Source: Pseudoalteromonas luteoviolacea NCIMB 1944
Lineage (GTDB): Bacteria > Pseudomonadota > Gammaproteobacteria > Enterobacterales > Alteromonadaceae
Direction: 5' to 3'
DNA length: 64,000 nt
NCBI RefSeq assembly: GCF_001625565.1
Contig: NZ_AUXS01000097.1
Span: 248,001 to 312,000, forward strand
Position 1 is the stretch's first letter; the number at the start of each line of letters is the position of its first letter. The notes under the pieces are model-generated. The model had not been told where the DNA came from and did not search any database. It was given only the letters and a program-made list of their open reading frames with translations. The position numbers and the translations under genes were made by a program. Below are positions 27,976-37,071 of this stretch, one piece after another.

Positions 27976-30189
27976 TTATTTGAGATCAAACCTGTCTAAG
28001 CGCATGATTTTAACCCAAGCTTTGACGAAGTCATTGGCAAATTTTTGTTTGGCATCGTCAGATGCATAAACCTCAGCGATGGCTCTTAACTCTGAGTTAG
28101 AACCAAAAATTAAATCGACTGAGCTTGCCTGCCATTGTAGCTTACCTGTTTTTCTATCAAAACCCAGATAAATCCCCGGTTGTGATTCAGACTTTTGCCA
28201 CTTAGTGCGCATATCTAACAAGTTTACAAAAAATGCATTGTTTAAGCTGCCCGGGGTAGCGGTAAGCACACCTGTTTTAGAGTTGTCGGTATTTGTTTCA
28301 AGTACACGCATGCCACCTAAAAGCACAGTCATCTCAGGTACTGACAAACCCAGCATGTTGGCTTTATCGACGAGCATTTTGGTTGGCGACATAGATGCGT
28401 CATTGTGGTAATAGTTCCTAAATGCATCGGCTTTTGGCTCTAAATAATTGAACGATTCTATGTCCGTTTGGTTCTGTGTTGCATCAGTTCTGCCCGGAAT
28501 AAATGGCACAGATACAGACAACCCTGCTTTGCTAAGTGCATTTTCAAGACCGGTTACGCCAGCAAGGACAATTACATCAGCGAGGGAGACTTGACGACTT
28601 GCACGTTTGTTAAATTGAGTTTTGACTAGTTTTAACTTTGCGAGCACCTTTTTCAGCTGTAGAGGGTTATTGACGGCCCAGTTGTTTTGCGGTGCAAGCT
28701 GGATCCGGGCACCATTAGCACCGCCTCGCATATCCGTAATGCGGTGGCTAGACGCTGCTGCCCAGGCGGTTTCTATCAGATCAGCGTTAGGTAAACCGGT
28801 TCGTCTGATGGCGGTTTTCAAGGTATCAATATCTTTTGTCGTGATAGTTTCCCCTTGATGACGAGGGATTGGATCTTGCCACGTAAGTGCAACTTGAGGA
28901 ATTTCACTACCCAAATAGCGTGCTCTTGGGCCCATATCTCGATGTGTGAGTTTAAACCAGGCTTTTGCAAACGCCAGTTCATATTCCTTAGGGTCGGCGC
29001 GGAATCTTTCGATAATTTTACGAAATGCAGGATCTTCTTTTAGGGCGAGATCTGTGGTGAACATTATAGGTGCACTGCGTTTATTTTTAATATGCGCATC
29101 AGGTACTAGGTTGGCAGCTGCCGGATTGTCAGGGATCCACTGAATTGCACCTGCAGGGCTGGTTGTTTGCACCCAGTTGAAGTTCATGAGATTGTCCAAA
29201 TAATTGGTTGACCACTGTGTAGGAGTGACTGTCCACGCGCCTTCAAAGCCACTGGTACTGGTATCAGCACCTTTACCGGTTCCACATTTATTTTTCCAGC
29301 CGAAACCTTGCTGCTCTGTTGGAGCGGCGGCTGGTTCTTTACCAATACAATTATTCGGCTTTTTGGCGCCATGGGCCTTGCCAAAGGTGTGGCCTCCGGC
29401 AATCAATGCGACAATCTCTTCATCATTCATCGCCATTCGGCCAAACGATAGGCGAATATCAGCAGCGGCTAATAGGGGGTCGGGTTTGCCATGTGGGCCT
29501 TGTGGATTCACGTAAATCAACCCCATCTCGACCGCAGCCAGAGGGCCTTTCAATTTGCCTTTTTTATCGCGGCGCTCGTCCGCTAGAAATGCGGTTTCTG
29601 GACCCCAGTAGACTAGATCAGGCTCCCAGTCATCGCTTCTTCCTCCAGCAAACCCAATGGTTTTAAAACCCATAGATTCGAGCGCAACATTGCCAGCGAG
29701 AACCATTAAATCAGCCCAAGAAAGCTGTTTTCCATACTTTTGTTTTACAGGCCACAATAAGCGCCTTGCTTTGTCTAAGTTAGCATTATCAGGCCAGCTA
29801 TTAAGTGGGTTAAAACGTTGCTGTCCGCCAGCAGCTCCGCCCCGGCCATCATGCACGCGGTACACACCAGCGCTGTGCCACGCCATGCGGATCATTAGAG
29901 GGCCATAATGCCCCCAATCAGCTGGCCACCAATCTTGCGAATCAGTTAGGGTTGTTTTGATATCAGCTTTGACCTGTGTAAGGTCGAGCTTGATAAACTC
30001 CTTCCTGTAATCAAAATTTTCACCATACGGGTTGGATTTGACGCCATGTTGTCTAAGTGGGCTGAGATCTAATTGCTCAGGCCACCAAAATTGATTTGTT
30101 TTTATTTGAGTTGCAACTGAGGAGGCAGTGGCGGCGTTTGTTATTACCATCGCGACACCTGTTGCAAGTGTGATCAGTTGAGTACGCAT
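27976..30189 (-). CDS. katG: Catalase-peroxidase KatG with N-terminal signal peptide
   Basis: A 737-residue haem enzyme that removes hydrogen peroxide. It carries the KatG hallmarks: distal RMAWHSAG (catalytic Arg, Trp and His), LIYVNPQGPHG (Tyr) and RMAMNDEE (Met) of the Met-Tyr-Trp adduct, proximal ALIAGGHTFGKAHG, and the duplicated C-terminal half. Unusually, it begins with a Sec-type signal peptide (MRTQLITLATGVAMVITNAATA, cleavage near 23), so it should act in the periplasm, like the KatP/KatG2 subgroup, rather than the cytoplasm. TTGGAG lies eight bases before the ATG. It is divergent from oxyR, the expected peroxide-responsive activator, with 297 bases between. Confidence 0.96.
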   Translation of the reverse strand: MRTQLITLATGVAMVITNAATASSVATQIKTNQFWWPEQLDLSPLRQHGVKSNPYGENFDYRKEFIKLDLTQVKADIKTTLTDSQDWWPADWGHYGPLMIRMAWHSAGVYRVHDGRGGAAGGQQRFNPLNSWPDNANLDKARRLLWPVKQKYGKQLSWADLMVLAGNVALESMGFKTIGFAGGRSDDWEPDLVYWGPETAFLADERRDKKGKLKGPLAAVEMGLIYVNPQGPHGKPDPLLAAADIRLSFGRMAMNDEEIVALIAGGHTFGKAHGAKKPNNCIGKEPAAAPTEQQGFGWKNKCGTGKGADTSTSGFEGAWTVTPTQWSTNYLDNLMNFNWVQTTSPAGAIQWIPDNPAAANLVPDAHIKNKRSAPIMFTTDLALKEDPAFRKIIERFRADPKEYELAFAKAWFKLTHRDMGPRARYLGSEIPQVALTWQDPIPRHQGETITTKDIDTLKTAIRRTGLPNADLIETAWAAASSHRITDMRGGANGARIQLAPQNNWAVNNPLQLKKVLAKLKLVKTQFNKRASRQVSLADVIVLAGVTGLENALSKAGLSVSVPFIPGRTDATQNQTDIESFNYLEPKADAFRNYYHNDASMSPTKMLVDKANMLGLSVPEMTVLLGGMRVLETNTDNSKTGVLTATPGSLNNAFFVNLLDMRTKWQKSESQPGIYLGFDRKTGKLQWQASSVDLIFGSNSELRAIAEVYASDDAKQKFANDFVKAWVKIMRLDRFDLK

Positions 30190-30486
30190 AAATTAAGCTC
30201 CAAAAGGGTTATTTGACCCGCTAAGTGCGGTCTGAGTGGTGACCTTTTAGAGCCTATGTGGACAGCTAGCAATTGAAAAATTGAATAACTTAAAGATAGT
30301 TATCAGTTTTTTAGAATGTTTAAAAAGCATTCAAAAGAAGAATTTTATCTTATTGAATTTTATTACTTTATTTTTTTACATCGCTGTGATTTTTTAGCTT
30401 TGCTTGAAAAGCGCTCATTCCAGCAGGTGCATATATGAATTTATTGATTAAACTAGTCAAAATAATCAATAAAAAAGAACGTAATA
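30190..30486. promoter_or_regulatory. katG-oxyR divergent control region
   Basis: A perfect 9-base inverted repeat, TTATTGATT (30441-30449) with AATCAATAA (30464-30472), lies 14 bases before the oxyR start and is a candidate OxyR or autoregulatory site. GATAGTTATC and a GAATG/CATTC repeat lie nearer katG. No standard four-element OxyR motif could be confirmed by eye. Confidence 0.45.
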
Positions 30487-31407
30487 ATGGTTTCTATAAA
30501 ACAAATTGTCTATGCACTGGCCGTTGAAAAAACACTGCATTTTAAAAAAGCTGCAGATGCATGTCACGTTTCACAGTCTACGCTCAGTACTGCAATCCAC
30601 GAACTGGAAAAACAATTGGGCACTGTGATTTTTGAGCGCAATAATAAACATGTTTTTGTGACACAGCAGGGTCAGCAACTCTTAGATAAAGCGCGTAAAA
30701 TAAAGCTCGAAGTAGACGAGTTCATGCTGTTATCACAGTTGAATAACTCGCCTTTGTCTCGGCCTATGAAGATTGGTGTGATCCCGACAATTGGGCCTTT
30801 TTTACTACCAAAAGTACTACCTGAAGTTAGGCGGCAATACCCTGAATTTAAATTGAAAATTGTTGAAGAACAGTCCCACGTATTGACTGATATGTTACGT
30901 CAAGGTGAATTGGATGCGGCTATTCTCGCTCTGCCATACCAGATTGATGGACTAATGGCTTTTAACTTTTGGCAAGAAGACTTTTATTGGGTGAGTCACA
31001 AAGATGAAAGTGGTGCAGGGTTGCAAGAGATCACCAGTGAGCAATTCGATATCGCAAAATTGATGTTACTCAAAGATGGGCACTGTTTGAAAGATCATGC
31101 ATTGAGTGCATGCAACTTACCACACGATCAGAAAGATACCTCTTTTGATAGTACGAGCTTGCATACGCTCATTCAGATGGTTGCTGGCAAGATTGGCACC
31201 ACTTTGGTACCCCAAATGGCGTTAGACCAGCTGGTCAAAGGAGAGTCAGAGCTTGTGGCACTGCACCTCAATGAACCTGGACCACATCGCACGATTGCAA
31301 TGGTAGTGAGGCCTAACTATGTTCGCACAAACGATATTACGATACTTCAGAGATTGTTTGAAAAGGAGCTTAACAAGCATTGTGTCATGAGCTACTGCGG
31401 TATATAA
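30487..31407 (+). CDS. oxyR: LysR-family peroxide sensor OxyR
   Basis: A 306-residue LysR-type regulator with an N-terminal winged helix (LHFKKAADACHVSQSTLSTA) and a substrate-binding-like regulatory domain. The redox switch is intact: GHCLKDHALSAC carries Cys200 and Cys209, spaced by eight residues exactly as Cys199 and Cys208 in E. coli OxyR, so it should form a disulphide on peroxide exposure and activate its regulon. Its divergent neighbour katG is the natural target. The protein ends with an extra Cys pair (HCVMSYCGI) not seen in E. coli OxyR, of unknown meaning. Confidence 0.94.
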   Translation: MVSIKQIVYALAVEKTLHFKKAADACHVSQSTLSTAIHELEKQLGTVIFERNNKHVFVTQQGQQLLDKARKIKLEVDEFMLLSQLNNSPLSRPMKIGVIPTIGPFLLPKVLPEVRRQYPEFKLKIVEEQSHVLTDMLRQGELDAAILALPYQIDGLMAFNFWQEDFYWVSHKDESGAGLQEITSEQFDIAKLMLLKDGHCLKDHALSACNLPHDQKDTSFDSTSLHTLIQMVAGKIGTTLVPQMALDQLVKGESELVALHLNEPGPHRTIAMVVRPNYVRTNDITILQRLFEKELNKHCVMSYCGI

Positions 31408-31619
31408 ACTTCGCCAGCTTGGGGCTGCGTTTTGGTCGTTGACCGGGATTTTACGAATTTCCCATGAGCCGATTCTTGTTGTCTACTAACTGGTTGTTAC
31501 GCATTTAGCTTATTAGTAACGCCCGGCAACATCAAAGCATGGAAAAGTAACACTCAATAACAACTCGCTTGGATTGTTGCCAATATACTCTAACCCAAAG
31601 CCTATTGGAGGAGAGTATA

Positions 31620-32336
31620 GTGAAGTTAATCAACAGTTTAGTACTATCAATTGCAGTATCGGTTTTAGCCGGGTGTAGTAGTGATGATACCTACACCGCC
31701 GATGTAAGTGCGATCAATTTGGTCAATAGTGAAATAGATGTTTATTGGCAGTTTGACAAAGAGCAAGATGAAATGTCTCTATCTGATGGCAACGGGATGT
31801 TGTTTGGCGATAAGTCGGCTGAAAAGCTTTTAGTCCAAGATAATACGGATGGTGATGTGTTTTCATTTTATGCCGTCAAAGGGAACTCAAAAGAAACTGC
31901 GATTAAATCTACACGGTTCCGTTTTTCAGAACATGGTGATTATGTTATATACAGCTATGGTCGGCTGGACAACGACTCTACACAGGCTGCGCAGTTCGAT
32001 GCTGTTAAAATCGATAATGGAGAAATAGCGACGAGTAAATATCGCGTCATTGTTGTTCATACTTATGTCGCTGATATGGGCAAGGTTGATGTGTATATGG
32101 GAGACCAAAAGCTTGTCGAAAATCTAGAATATGGCGAGGCAACTGAGTTTGTGGATTTATCGATTGATTTGAACGAATTGATTGTCGTCAAAGCAGGTCA
32201 GGGTGCAAACACTGACGCGCCAATAGCCAAAGTAACATTGTCACCGCAAGCTGGAGATATACATTTAGCTTATATTACAACAACTTCTGATAATGAAGGT
32301 AATATTAAATCGTTCAACGTAACCCCTGCAAAATAG
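31620..32336 (+). CDS. Lipoprotein, DUF4397-like
   Basis: A 238-residue lipoprotein. The start is GTG at 31620, because GGAGGAG lies upstream at 31606-31612 and the signal peptide then runs directly into the lipobox VLAGC. An upstream in-frame start at 31569 would add 17 Cys-containing residues and lacks a signal-peptide fit. The mature protein shows two similar segments; the second, YRVIVVHTYVADMGKVDVYM followed by YGEATEFVDL, matches the DUF4397 style of adhesion-like beta domains. The function is unknown. It is monocistronic with a terminator. Confidence 0.75.
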   Translation: MKLINSLVLSIAVSVLAGCSSDDTYTADVSAINLVNSEIDVYWQFDKEQDEMSLSDGNGMLFGDKSAEKLLVQDNTDGDVFSFYAVKGNSKETAIKSTRFRFSEHGDYVIYSYGRLDNDSTQAAQFDAVKIDNGEIATSKYRVIVVHTYVADMGKVDVYMGDQKLVENLEYGEATEFVDLSIDLNELIVVKAGQGANTDAPIAKVTLSPQAGDIHLAYITTTSDNEGNIKSFNVTPAK

Positions 32337-32386
32337 CACTGTTGCCTGCGCCTCAATACCCCGTACTTAAAAAGTGATTTCCTAAC

Positions 32387-32410
32387 AAAGCGGCTTGTGC
32401 CGCTTTTTTT
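32387..32410 (+). terminator. Rho-independent terminator
   Basis: AAAGCGGC and GCCGCTTT stem with a TTGT loop, then a run of T. Confidence 0.9.
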
Positions 32411-32550
32411 GTGCACCTTTAAATTAAATTCTTAAAAATAGAATGTTCAGCTCTAATATGGCTAATTTTATTCCTAAAAAAAGATAGTAAACTTGTTTGC
32501 AAGTAAGGCAGTTATGCCAGACGAACAAATTTAAGTTTAGGAGCAATACA

Positions 32551-32970
32551 ATGAATTTAGTGAATATCATTTCAAACAACGATGGCTTGTCCAATACCGC
32601 CAGCTTATTAGGCCGCATCGGTTTATCAGTCATATTTATCTTAGCTGGCCTTAATAAAATCCAATACTTTGATGGCAATGCACAGTACCTAGCATCGGGT
32701 GGATTACCTGAGTTTTTACTTCCACTGGTGATTGCGTTTGAGTTGATTGGTGGTTTATTTATTCTTTTTGGAGCGTTTACACAGCTGACGGCTTTGGCAT
32801 TTGCTGGGTTTTGTGTAGTGAGCGCACTGGTATTTCACAATAACCTTGCTGATCAAATGCAGTTTTTTATGTTTTTTAAAAATGTCGCAATGGCTGGTGG
32901 CTTTTTAGCCTTGGCATCTGCTGGCGCTGGTCGTTTTAGTGTCGACTATAAGTTAGCAAACGCTAAATGA
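32551..32970 (+). CDS. DoxX family membrane protein (YqjF-like)
   Basis: A 139-residue, four-helix membrane protein of the DoxX family. The pattern LGRIGLSVIFILAGLNKIQYF, FLLPLVIAFELIGGLFILFG and ALVFHNN is typical. DoxX proteins are linked to thiol and oxidative stress. The start is the ATG at 32551 with AGGAGC before it; the longer frame from 32497 is not supported. The next gene, 136 bases on, is a YqjG-type glutathionyl-hydroquinone reductase, mirroring the E. coli yqjF-yqjG neighbourhood. That pairing suggests a shared role in quinone or electrophile handling. Confidence 0.88.
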   Translation: MNLVNIISNNDGLSNTASLLGRIGLSVIFILAGLNKIQYFDGNAQYLASGGLPEFLLPLVIAFELIGGLFILFGAFTQLTALAFAGFCVVSALVFHNNLADQMQFFMFFKNVAMAGGFLALASAGAGRFSVDYKLANAK

Positions 32971-33106
32971 TACGAGTAGGGCCAGTTCAGTGGCCCTATA
33001 TATTTGCAGTTATGTTGGTAATTTAAGTTTGCCAGCGTGGCATAGTATTTTTAGCAACACGTATAGGTTATCAGCAGGTGTTTAAGAGTAGATTAGGAGC
33101 AAAGCA

Positions 33107-34078
33107 ATGGGTTTATTAGTGAACGGACAATGGCATGACAAATGGTATGACACAAAATCAAGTAATGGGGAGTTTAAACGTGAAGCGGCACAGCTACGAA
33201 ATTGGATTACGCCTGATGGTGAGCCCGGTCTAAGTGGTGAAGGTGGTTTCACGGCGCAAAAGGGTCGCTATCATTTGTACGTTTCATTAGCTTGCCCTTG
33301 GGCGCATCGAACGTTAATTTTTAGGACAATTAAGGGGTTGGAAGATTACATAGACGTATCAATCGTGAGCCCTGATATGCTTGAGAATGGGTGGACGTTT
33401 GACAAAACTGCAAATAGTACAGGAGATGCGCTATACGACAGTGAATTTATGCACCAGTTGTACTCAAAAAACAAAGCAGATTACACTGGTCGAGTGACTG
33501 TGCCTGTTCTTTGGGATAAGCATCAACAGCGTATTGTCAGTAACGAATCCTCTGAAATTATTCGTATGTTTAATAGCACATTCAATCACTTAACGGGAAA
33601 TGAGTTGGACTTTTATCCTCAGCCTTTGCGAACTTCAATTGACGAGATAAACGCCTTTATTTACGAAAATATTAACAATGGCGTCTATCGTACAGGTTTT
33701 GCAACCAGCCAAGAAGCGTATGATCAAGCCTTTGATAAGCTGTTCAATGCACTTGATAAAGTGGAGCATATATTAAGTGAAAGTCAGTATCTAGTCGGCG
33801 ATACATTGACGGAAGCAGATTGGCGTTTATTTACCACATTAATTCGTTTTGATGCGGTTTATGTTGGCCATTTTAAGTGCAACAAGCGCACAATTGAGAG
33901 CTACCCGAACCTGTCGAACTATATTAGAGCGCTTTTTCAATATTCAGGTGTGGCTAAGACAGTCGACTTCTATCATATCAAGCGCCATTATTATTTTAGT
34001 CATACAATGATCAACCCAACACAAGTAGTGCCACAGGGGCCCGATATTGATTACAGTACTGGTCACAACAGAGGGTGA
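33107..34078 (+). CDS. yqjG: Glutathionyl-hydroquinone reductase (Xi-class glutathione transferase)
   Basis: A 323-residue cytosolic enzyme that reduces glutathionyl-hydroquinones, releasing glutathione. The N-terminal thioredoxin-like domain holds the Xi-class active site LACPWAHRT (Cys63). The SNESSEIIRMFNSTF segment is the glutathione-contact loop, and a helical C-terminal domain includes YVGHFKCNKRTI and SNYIRALFQ. The length fits the family (about 320-330). AGGAGC precedes the ATG. The DoxX gene before it is the conserved partner. A terminator follows 40 bases after the stop. Confidence 0.93.
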   Translation: MGLLVNGQWHDKWYDTKSSNGEFKREAAQLRNWITPDGEPGLSGEGGFTAQKGRYHLYVSLACPWAHRTLIFRTIKGLEDYIDVSIVSPDMLENGWTFDKTANSTGDALYDSEFMHQLYSKNKADYTGRVTVPVLWDKHQQRIVSNESSEIIRMFNSTFNHLTGNELDFYPQPLRTSIDEINAFIYENINNGVYRTGFATSQEAYDQAFDKLFNALDKVEHILSESQYLVGDTLTEADWRLFTTLIRFDAVYVGHFKCNKRTIESYPNLSNYIRALFQYSGVAKTVDFYHIKRHYYFSHTMINPTQVVPQGPDIDYSTGHNRG

Positions 34079-34120
34079 TAACGAACGCTGCTCCTTCGCG
34101 AAAGTCAGTGATAAAAAGTT

Positions 34121-34142
34121 AAGGGCCAGTTCAGGCCCTTTT
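34121..34142. terminator. Bidirectional terminator
   Basis: AAGGGCC and GGCCCTT stem with an AGTTCA loop and flanking A and T runs, between yqjG and the converging NTF2-like gene. Confidence 0.88.
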
Positions 34143-34533
34143 AATTTTTGGCATCCTTTTGAGCTAACAGGGTTGACTGTGCAGATATAACTTGCCATTT
34201 ATCGCCGTGTTTTGCCCAAACCCGAGAAAATGCAAAGTGGCCATTTGCACTTTGACCGTTGTACGTGCCAGCAATAGAGGCAAACGTGTGCACAACACAC
34301 GTTTCTTGCAGAGTTATCAGATCAAGGTTATACAATTCGATAGACTTTATATTCAGTAAACCAGAGCGATGTAAGTCTAAATCATCGTTTTTTGACAGCC
34401 TTTGTCCGAGGTGATTGGTAAAAATGAGTTGCTCGCTCAATAAATTGTCTAGAGCGACAATGTCTGATTTTTGCATAGCTATTTTTAATGCCTCTTCTGC
34501 CTGCAATATTTGTTGTGATTGATCATTGCTCAT
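34141..34533 (-). CDS. NTF2-like (DUF4440/SnoaL-type) protein
   Basis: A 130-residue protein with the cone-shaped NTF2 fold: an N-terminal helix pair (EEALKIAMQKSDIVALDNLLSEQ) and the late strands FSRVWAKHGDKWQVISAQST. It has no signal peptide. The DUF4440/SnoaL group includes small enzymes, binding proteins and immunity-like factors; none can be chosen here. The stop overlaps the terminator shared with yqjG. Confidence 0.78.
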   Translation of the reverse strand: MSNDQSQQILQAEEALKIAMQKSDIVALDNLLSEQLIFTNHLGQRLSKNDDLDLHRSGLLNIKSIELYNLDLITLQETCVVHTFASIAGTYNGQSANGHFAFSRVWAKHGDKWQVISAQSTLLAQKDAKN

Positions 34534-34590
34534 AATAAGCCTACGTGTTTGCAGCTAATTTTACATGTTATGGTAAAAGGGAGTGCATTG

Positions 34591-34893
34591 TTATTCTAGT
34601 ACCAAGGCGAGCAGAAAGATAAAAATTCCCACGAAATACATGCTATTTATGATCTTAATATTGACTAAGCCGTCGACGTTTCCTTTCCATGACTCTTTAA
34701 GTGGTATAAAGAGTATTTTCGGTTGTAAAGCGAAACTGAGTAAAAGCACAAAGACCCCGCAAGATTTGAGCATTTCAAGAGGTTGATTTGCAACGATGAT
34801 AAAATCGTAAATGCCACTCAAGAGAATAATAAGAGCAAATACTAACCACACTAATGAAGCTATTTTTTCTTTAACTGCCAAATTCTTTATCAT
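34591..34893 (-). CDS. Small membrane protein, unknown
   Basis: A 100-residue protein with about three membrane segments (VWLVFALIILLSGIYDFIIV, CGVFVLLLSFAL, SMYFVGIFIFLLALVL). No family is recognised. It is on the same strand as the NTF2-like gene, 57 bases before it, and could be co-transcribed with it. The overlapping frame on the other strand is discarded because this frame has the more natural composition. Confidence 0.6.
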   Translation of the reverse strand: MIKNLAVKEKIASLVWLVFALIILLSGIYDFIIVANQPLEMLKSCGVFVLLLSFALQPKILFIPLKESWKGNVDGLVNIKIINSMYFVGIFIFLLALVLE

Positions 34894-35063
34894 ATTCCGC
34901 TCACAAACATGTCGTTTTTTATTTTATTAAATCAAAAAATGTACTAGGTTAAATAATCAGACAGGGGTTGTTTTATTCACCGTATTCTTATTTTTCTGGA
35001 GTAACTTGGCGCTTTATACAGCGTTAAGTTGACGCATTATTGGGTTTATATAGTCAGTTAATA

Positions 35064-35092
35064 AGCCGCAAGTTAAAGCTTTAGTTGCGGCT
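35064..35092. terminator. Hairpin closing the small secreted protein array
   Basis: AGCCGCAA (35064-35071) and TTGCGGCT (35085-35092) pair across a 13-base loop that can itself fold further. It lies 17 bases after the last gene of the array. The T run is weak. Confidence 0.6.
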
Positions 35093-35108
35093 CACGTCTA
35101 AAAAAGTT

Positions 35109-35384
35109 TTAGAACCTATGGCGACAAACTGCGACTATTTGGTTGCCGAAAAAGCCGATTACTGGATAATAACCTGTTGCTCTGGCCCATTGTGCTGCAT
35201 TTTCTGATATCAACCCTTTTTGCTGCGCATAGTTGATTGCTAATTGATAGTTTGGGTAGTTTGATAAACAGCGGCCTGTTTCAGTATACGCACGGTGCTG
35301 GTACTCAACTAAGCTCATTGCTGCCAGCGAATTAAATGATAATAAAGAGAAGGTGATTGCAAAGAGTGCTTTTTTATTAATCAT
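35109..35384 (-). CDS. Array protein, copy 1 (leftmost, last transcribed)
   Basis: A 91-residue secreted protein. The signal peptide ends near LAA (21-22). The mature part has MSLVEYQHRA, Cys39 (TGRC), GLISENAAQW, ATGYYPVIGFF and the final VAVC. It diverges from the consensus in GLIS for GLIT and in lacking the Asp after YYPVI. As the copy nearest the terminator, it is the end of the presumed transcript. Confidence 0.85.
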   Translation of the reverse strand: MINKKALFAITFSLLSFNSLAAMSLVEYQHRAYTETGRCLSNYPNYQLAINYAQQKGLISENAAQWARATGYYPVIGFFGNQIVAVCRHRF

Positions 35385-35439
35385 GATGGTGTCCTGATTC
35401 GTTTTGAGTTGTCAAATAGCAGCCTACTAATTGGCTGGG

Positions 35440-35733
35440 TTAGGCCTTGCAAATACCCGAAATGACAAATACAAAGGCGTCAATCACAGGATAGTATCCG
35501 TTACTTGAACCCCACTGTGCTGCGGCATCCGTGATTAGGCCTCTGTCACGGGCAAAATTATTGCGGAATATGACTTCTGAAGGTCCAACAGGTGCGCCCG
35601 GTCTTCGCAGTTTACATTTTATAGCGTGAATTGAACTCGCATGCGCGATGTATTCATCCAATGTCATAGGGGTGGTAGAAGCAGCTGCTGGCATCGCGAG
35701 TGACGCCACAAATAAAAGCGTTTTAAAGTACAT
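35440..35733 (-). CDS. Array protein, copy 2
   Basis: A 97-residue secreted protein, among the more divergent copies. The signal peptide ends near AAAS (19), then MTLDEYIAHA, a first Cys in AIKCKLRR, a longer Pro-rich inter-motif segment (RRPGAPVGPSE), then GLITDAAAQWGSSNGYYPVIDAF and GICKA. It groups with copy 4 by the shared R-x-NxFARD[RQ]GLIT segment. TAAGGAAATTCAA precedes the ATG. Confidence 0.87.
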   Translation of the reverse strand: MYFKTLLFVASLAMPAAASTTPMTLDEYIAHASSIHAIKCKLRRPGAPVGPSEVIFRNNFARDRGLITDAAAQWGSSNGYYPVIDAFVFVISGICKA

Positions 35734-35783
35734 TTGAATTTCCTTATTGAATTAACTTATATTTTGAGAATAATTTGTATGTG

Positions 35784-36092
35784 CTAATTTTTGTTTGTAT
35801 ACGAGTCAAGATTAATACCGCAAATAACTGCAATAGTACCATCGTAATAATCAATAACTGGGTAATAACCAAATGCTTTGCCCCAGTATGATGCTCGTTC
35901 AGTGATCAAACCTTGCTGATATGCGTAATCGATATAAAACTTGACCCGCTCATAGCTTGGCGGTCTAGCGTAACAGCGAACCATACTATCTTGTTCGGCT
36001 CTTGCTCGATATTGTTCCAATGTCATTGCGGCAAACGCGTCACTTGATAACAAAGACAATAACCCAACAGCGGCGAATAGTTTTAATTTCAT
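35784..36092 (-). CDS. Array protein, copy 3
   Basis: A 102-residue secreted protein. The start is set at 36092 because the best ribosome site (GGAG) lies seven bases upstream and the frame from 36104 would contain it. The mature part has AMTLEQYRARAEQD, Cys near VRCYARPP, QQGLITERASYWGKAFGYYPVIDYYDG and VICG, then a nine-residue hydrophilic tail (NLDSYTNKN) absent from most copies. A 197-base AT-rich gap precedes it. Confidence 0.88.
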   Translation of the reverse strand: MKLKLFAAVGLLSLLSSDAFAAMTLEQYRARAEQDSMVRCYARPPSYERVKFYIDYAYQQGLITERASYWGKAFGYYPVIDYYDGTIAVICGINLDSYTNKN

Positions 36093-36289
36093 GATAAACT
36101 CCATTTTTTCTTTTTTAAAAGGAGCTGATATATCTTACTCCTTTAGCGATTTAAAATTAGAGAACAAGTGGTCTAGTTAACTTGTGTTTATTTATCTAAT
36201 ACACATTTATTAAACTATATGTTTGTAGTATAAATTTTTGATAAGTAGATGAATCTTTAGTTTTAAATAGCGTGTGGTAATAGTTTTAA

Positions 36290-36607
36290 TTAAATAGGTT
36301 TTGAGTGCGAGATAAAACATATCAGGTGAATTCTATCTCGAGAGAAGAAATCGACTATTGGATAGAATCCATTTCTTATGCCCCATTGAGAAGATTGCTC
36401 AGTGATTAGCCCTTGGTCACGAGCAAACTCATTACGTAATCTAATTTCTTCTATTTTACGGGGTCTCATATAGCGAGCCTCCCAACATTGGTACCTTTCT
36501 TCATATGAAGTTGCCCGCTCGATATATTCATCTAGCGACAATGCAGCAGATGATTCAAATGTAAACAAAGAGAGTGCTCCTGCTAATGCGAGCGTCTTAA
36601 AAGTCAT
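36290..36607 (-). CDS. Array protein, copy 4
   Basis: A 105-residue secreted protein close to copy 2. The signal peptide ends at SSAA (about 22), then ALSLDEYIERA, a Tyr/Glu-rich stretch ending in YQCW, RNEFARDQGLITEQSSQWGI and NGFYPIVDFF. The last Cys is in LICF, followed by a six-residue tail. AAGGAT lies seven bases before the ATG. It and copy 2 form a divergent pair inside the array. Confidence 0.87.
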   Translation of the reverse strand: MTFKTLALAGALSLFTFESSAALSLDEYIERATSYEERYQCWEARYMRPRKIEEIRLRNEFARDQGLITEQSSQWGIRNGFYPIVDFFSRDRIHLICFISHSKPI

Positions 36608-36718
36608 AATAAATCCTTTATATTGTGTAGTGTATTTAACTTGTTATGGGATCCAAATTTAAATAATAAGTGTTTAATTCCACTTCAATTAGAATGCTAT
36701 TGTCATGTCGCCTTGCTG

Positions 36719-37012
36719 TTAAGGTTTGCCAGCAGAGCAAACTGCGCCGACCTCTCGCCGAAACATATCGATGATGGGGTAGAAACCATTGGCCCTTCCC
36801 CAATTGGCGGCACGTAATGTAATAAGTCCTCGATACAGTGCGTCATCAATATATTGCTGCCAATTAGAGGGGACTGGGAAGGTATTGCAGCGCGAGTGTG
36901 GCTGACTGCCTATAATGGCACGATATTGATATTCGGATATGTTCATTGATGCAAATGACTCAAATGAGAGTATAGACAATACACTTGCAAAGGTGAGCTG
37001 TTTGATGTTCAT
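36719..37012 (-). CDS. Array protein, copy 5
   Basis: A 97-residue secreted protein, start at 37012 (MNIKQLTFAS) with AAGGAAATCACT before the ATG; the frame runs further upstream to 37087, which is not the start. It has SMNISEYQYRA, Cys in HSRCNTFP, YRGLITLRAANWGRANGFYPIIDMF and GAVC, then four residues. The spacer to copy 6 is only 59 bases. Confidence 0.88.
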   Translation of the reverse strand: MNIKQLTFASVLSILSFESFASMNISEYQYRAIIGSQPHSRCNTFPVPSNWQQYIDDALYRGLITLRAANWGRANGFYPIIDMFRREVGAVCSAGKP

Positions 37013-37071
37013 AGTGATTTCCTTATGAAGCTTAAGCGCTCCAGAATAAATTAAAGCGCTGATATTTTTGA

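Noticed and set aside
34583..34786. Plus-strand frame opposite the small membrane protein
   Set aside because: The minus-strand frame has three sensible membrane helices; the plus-strand frame has an irregular composition.
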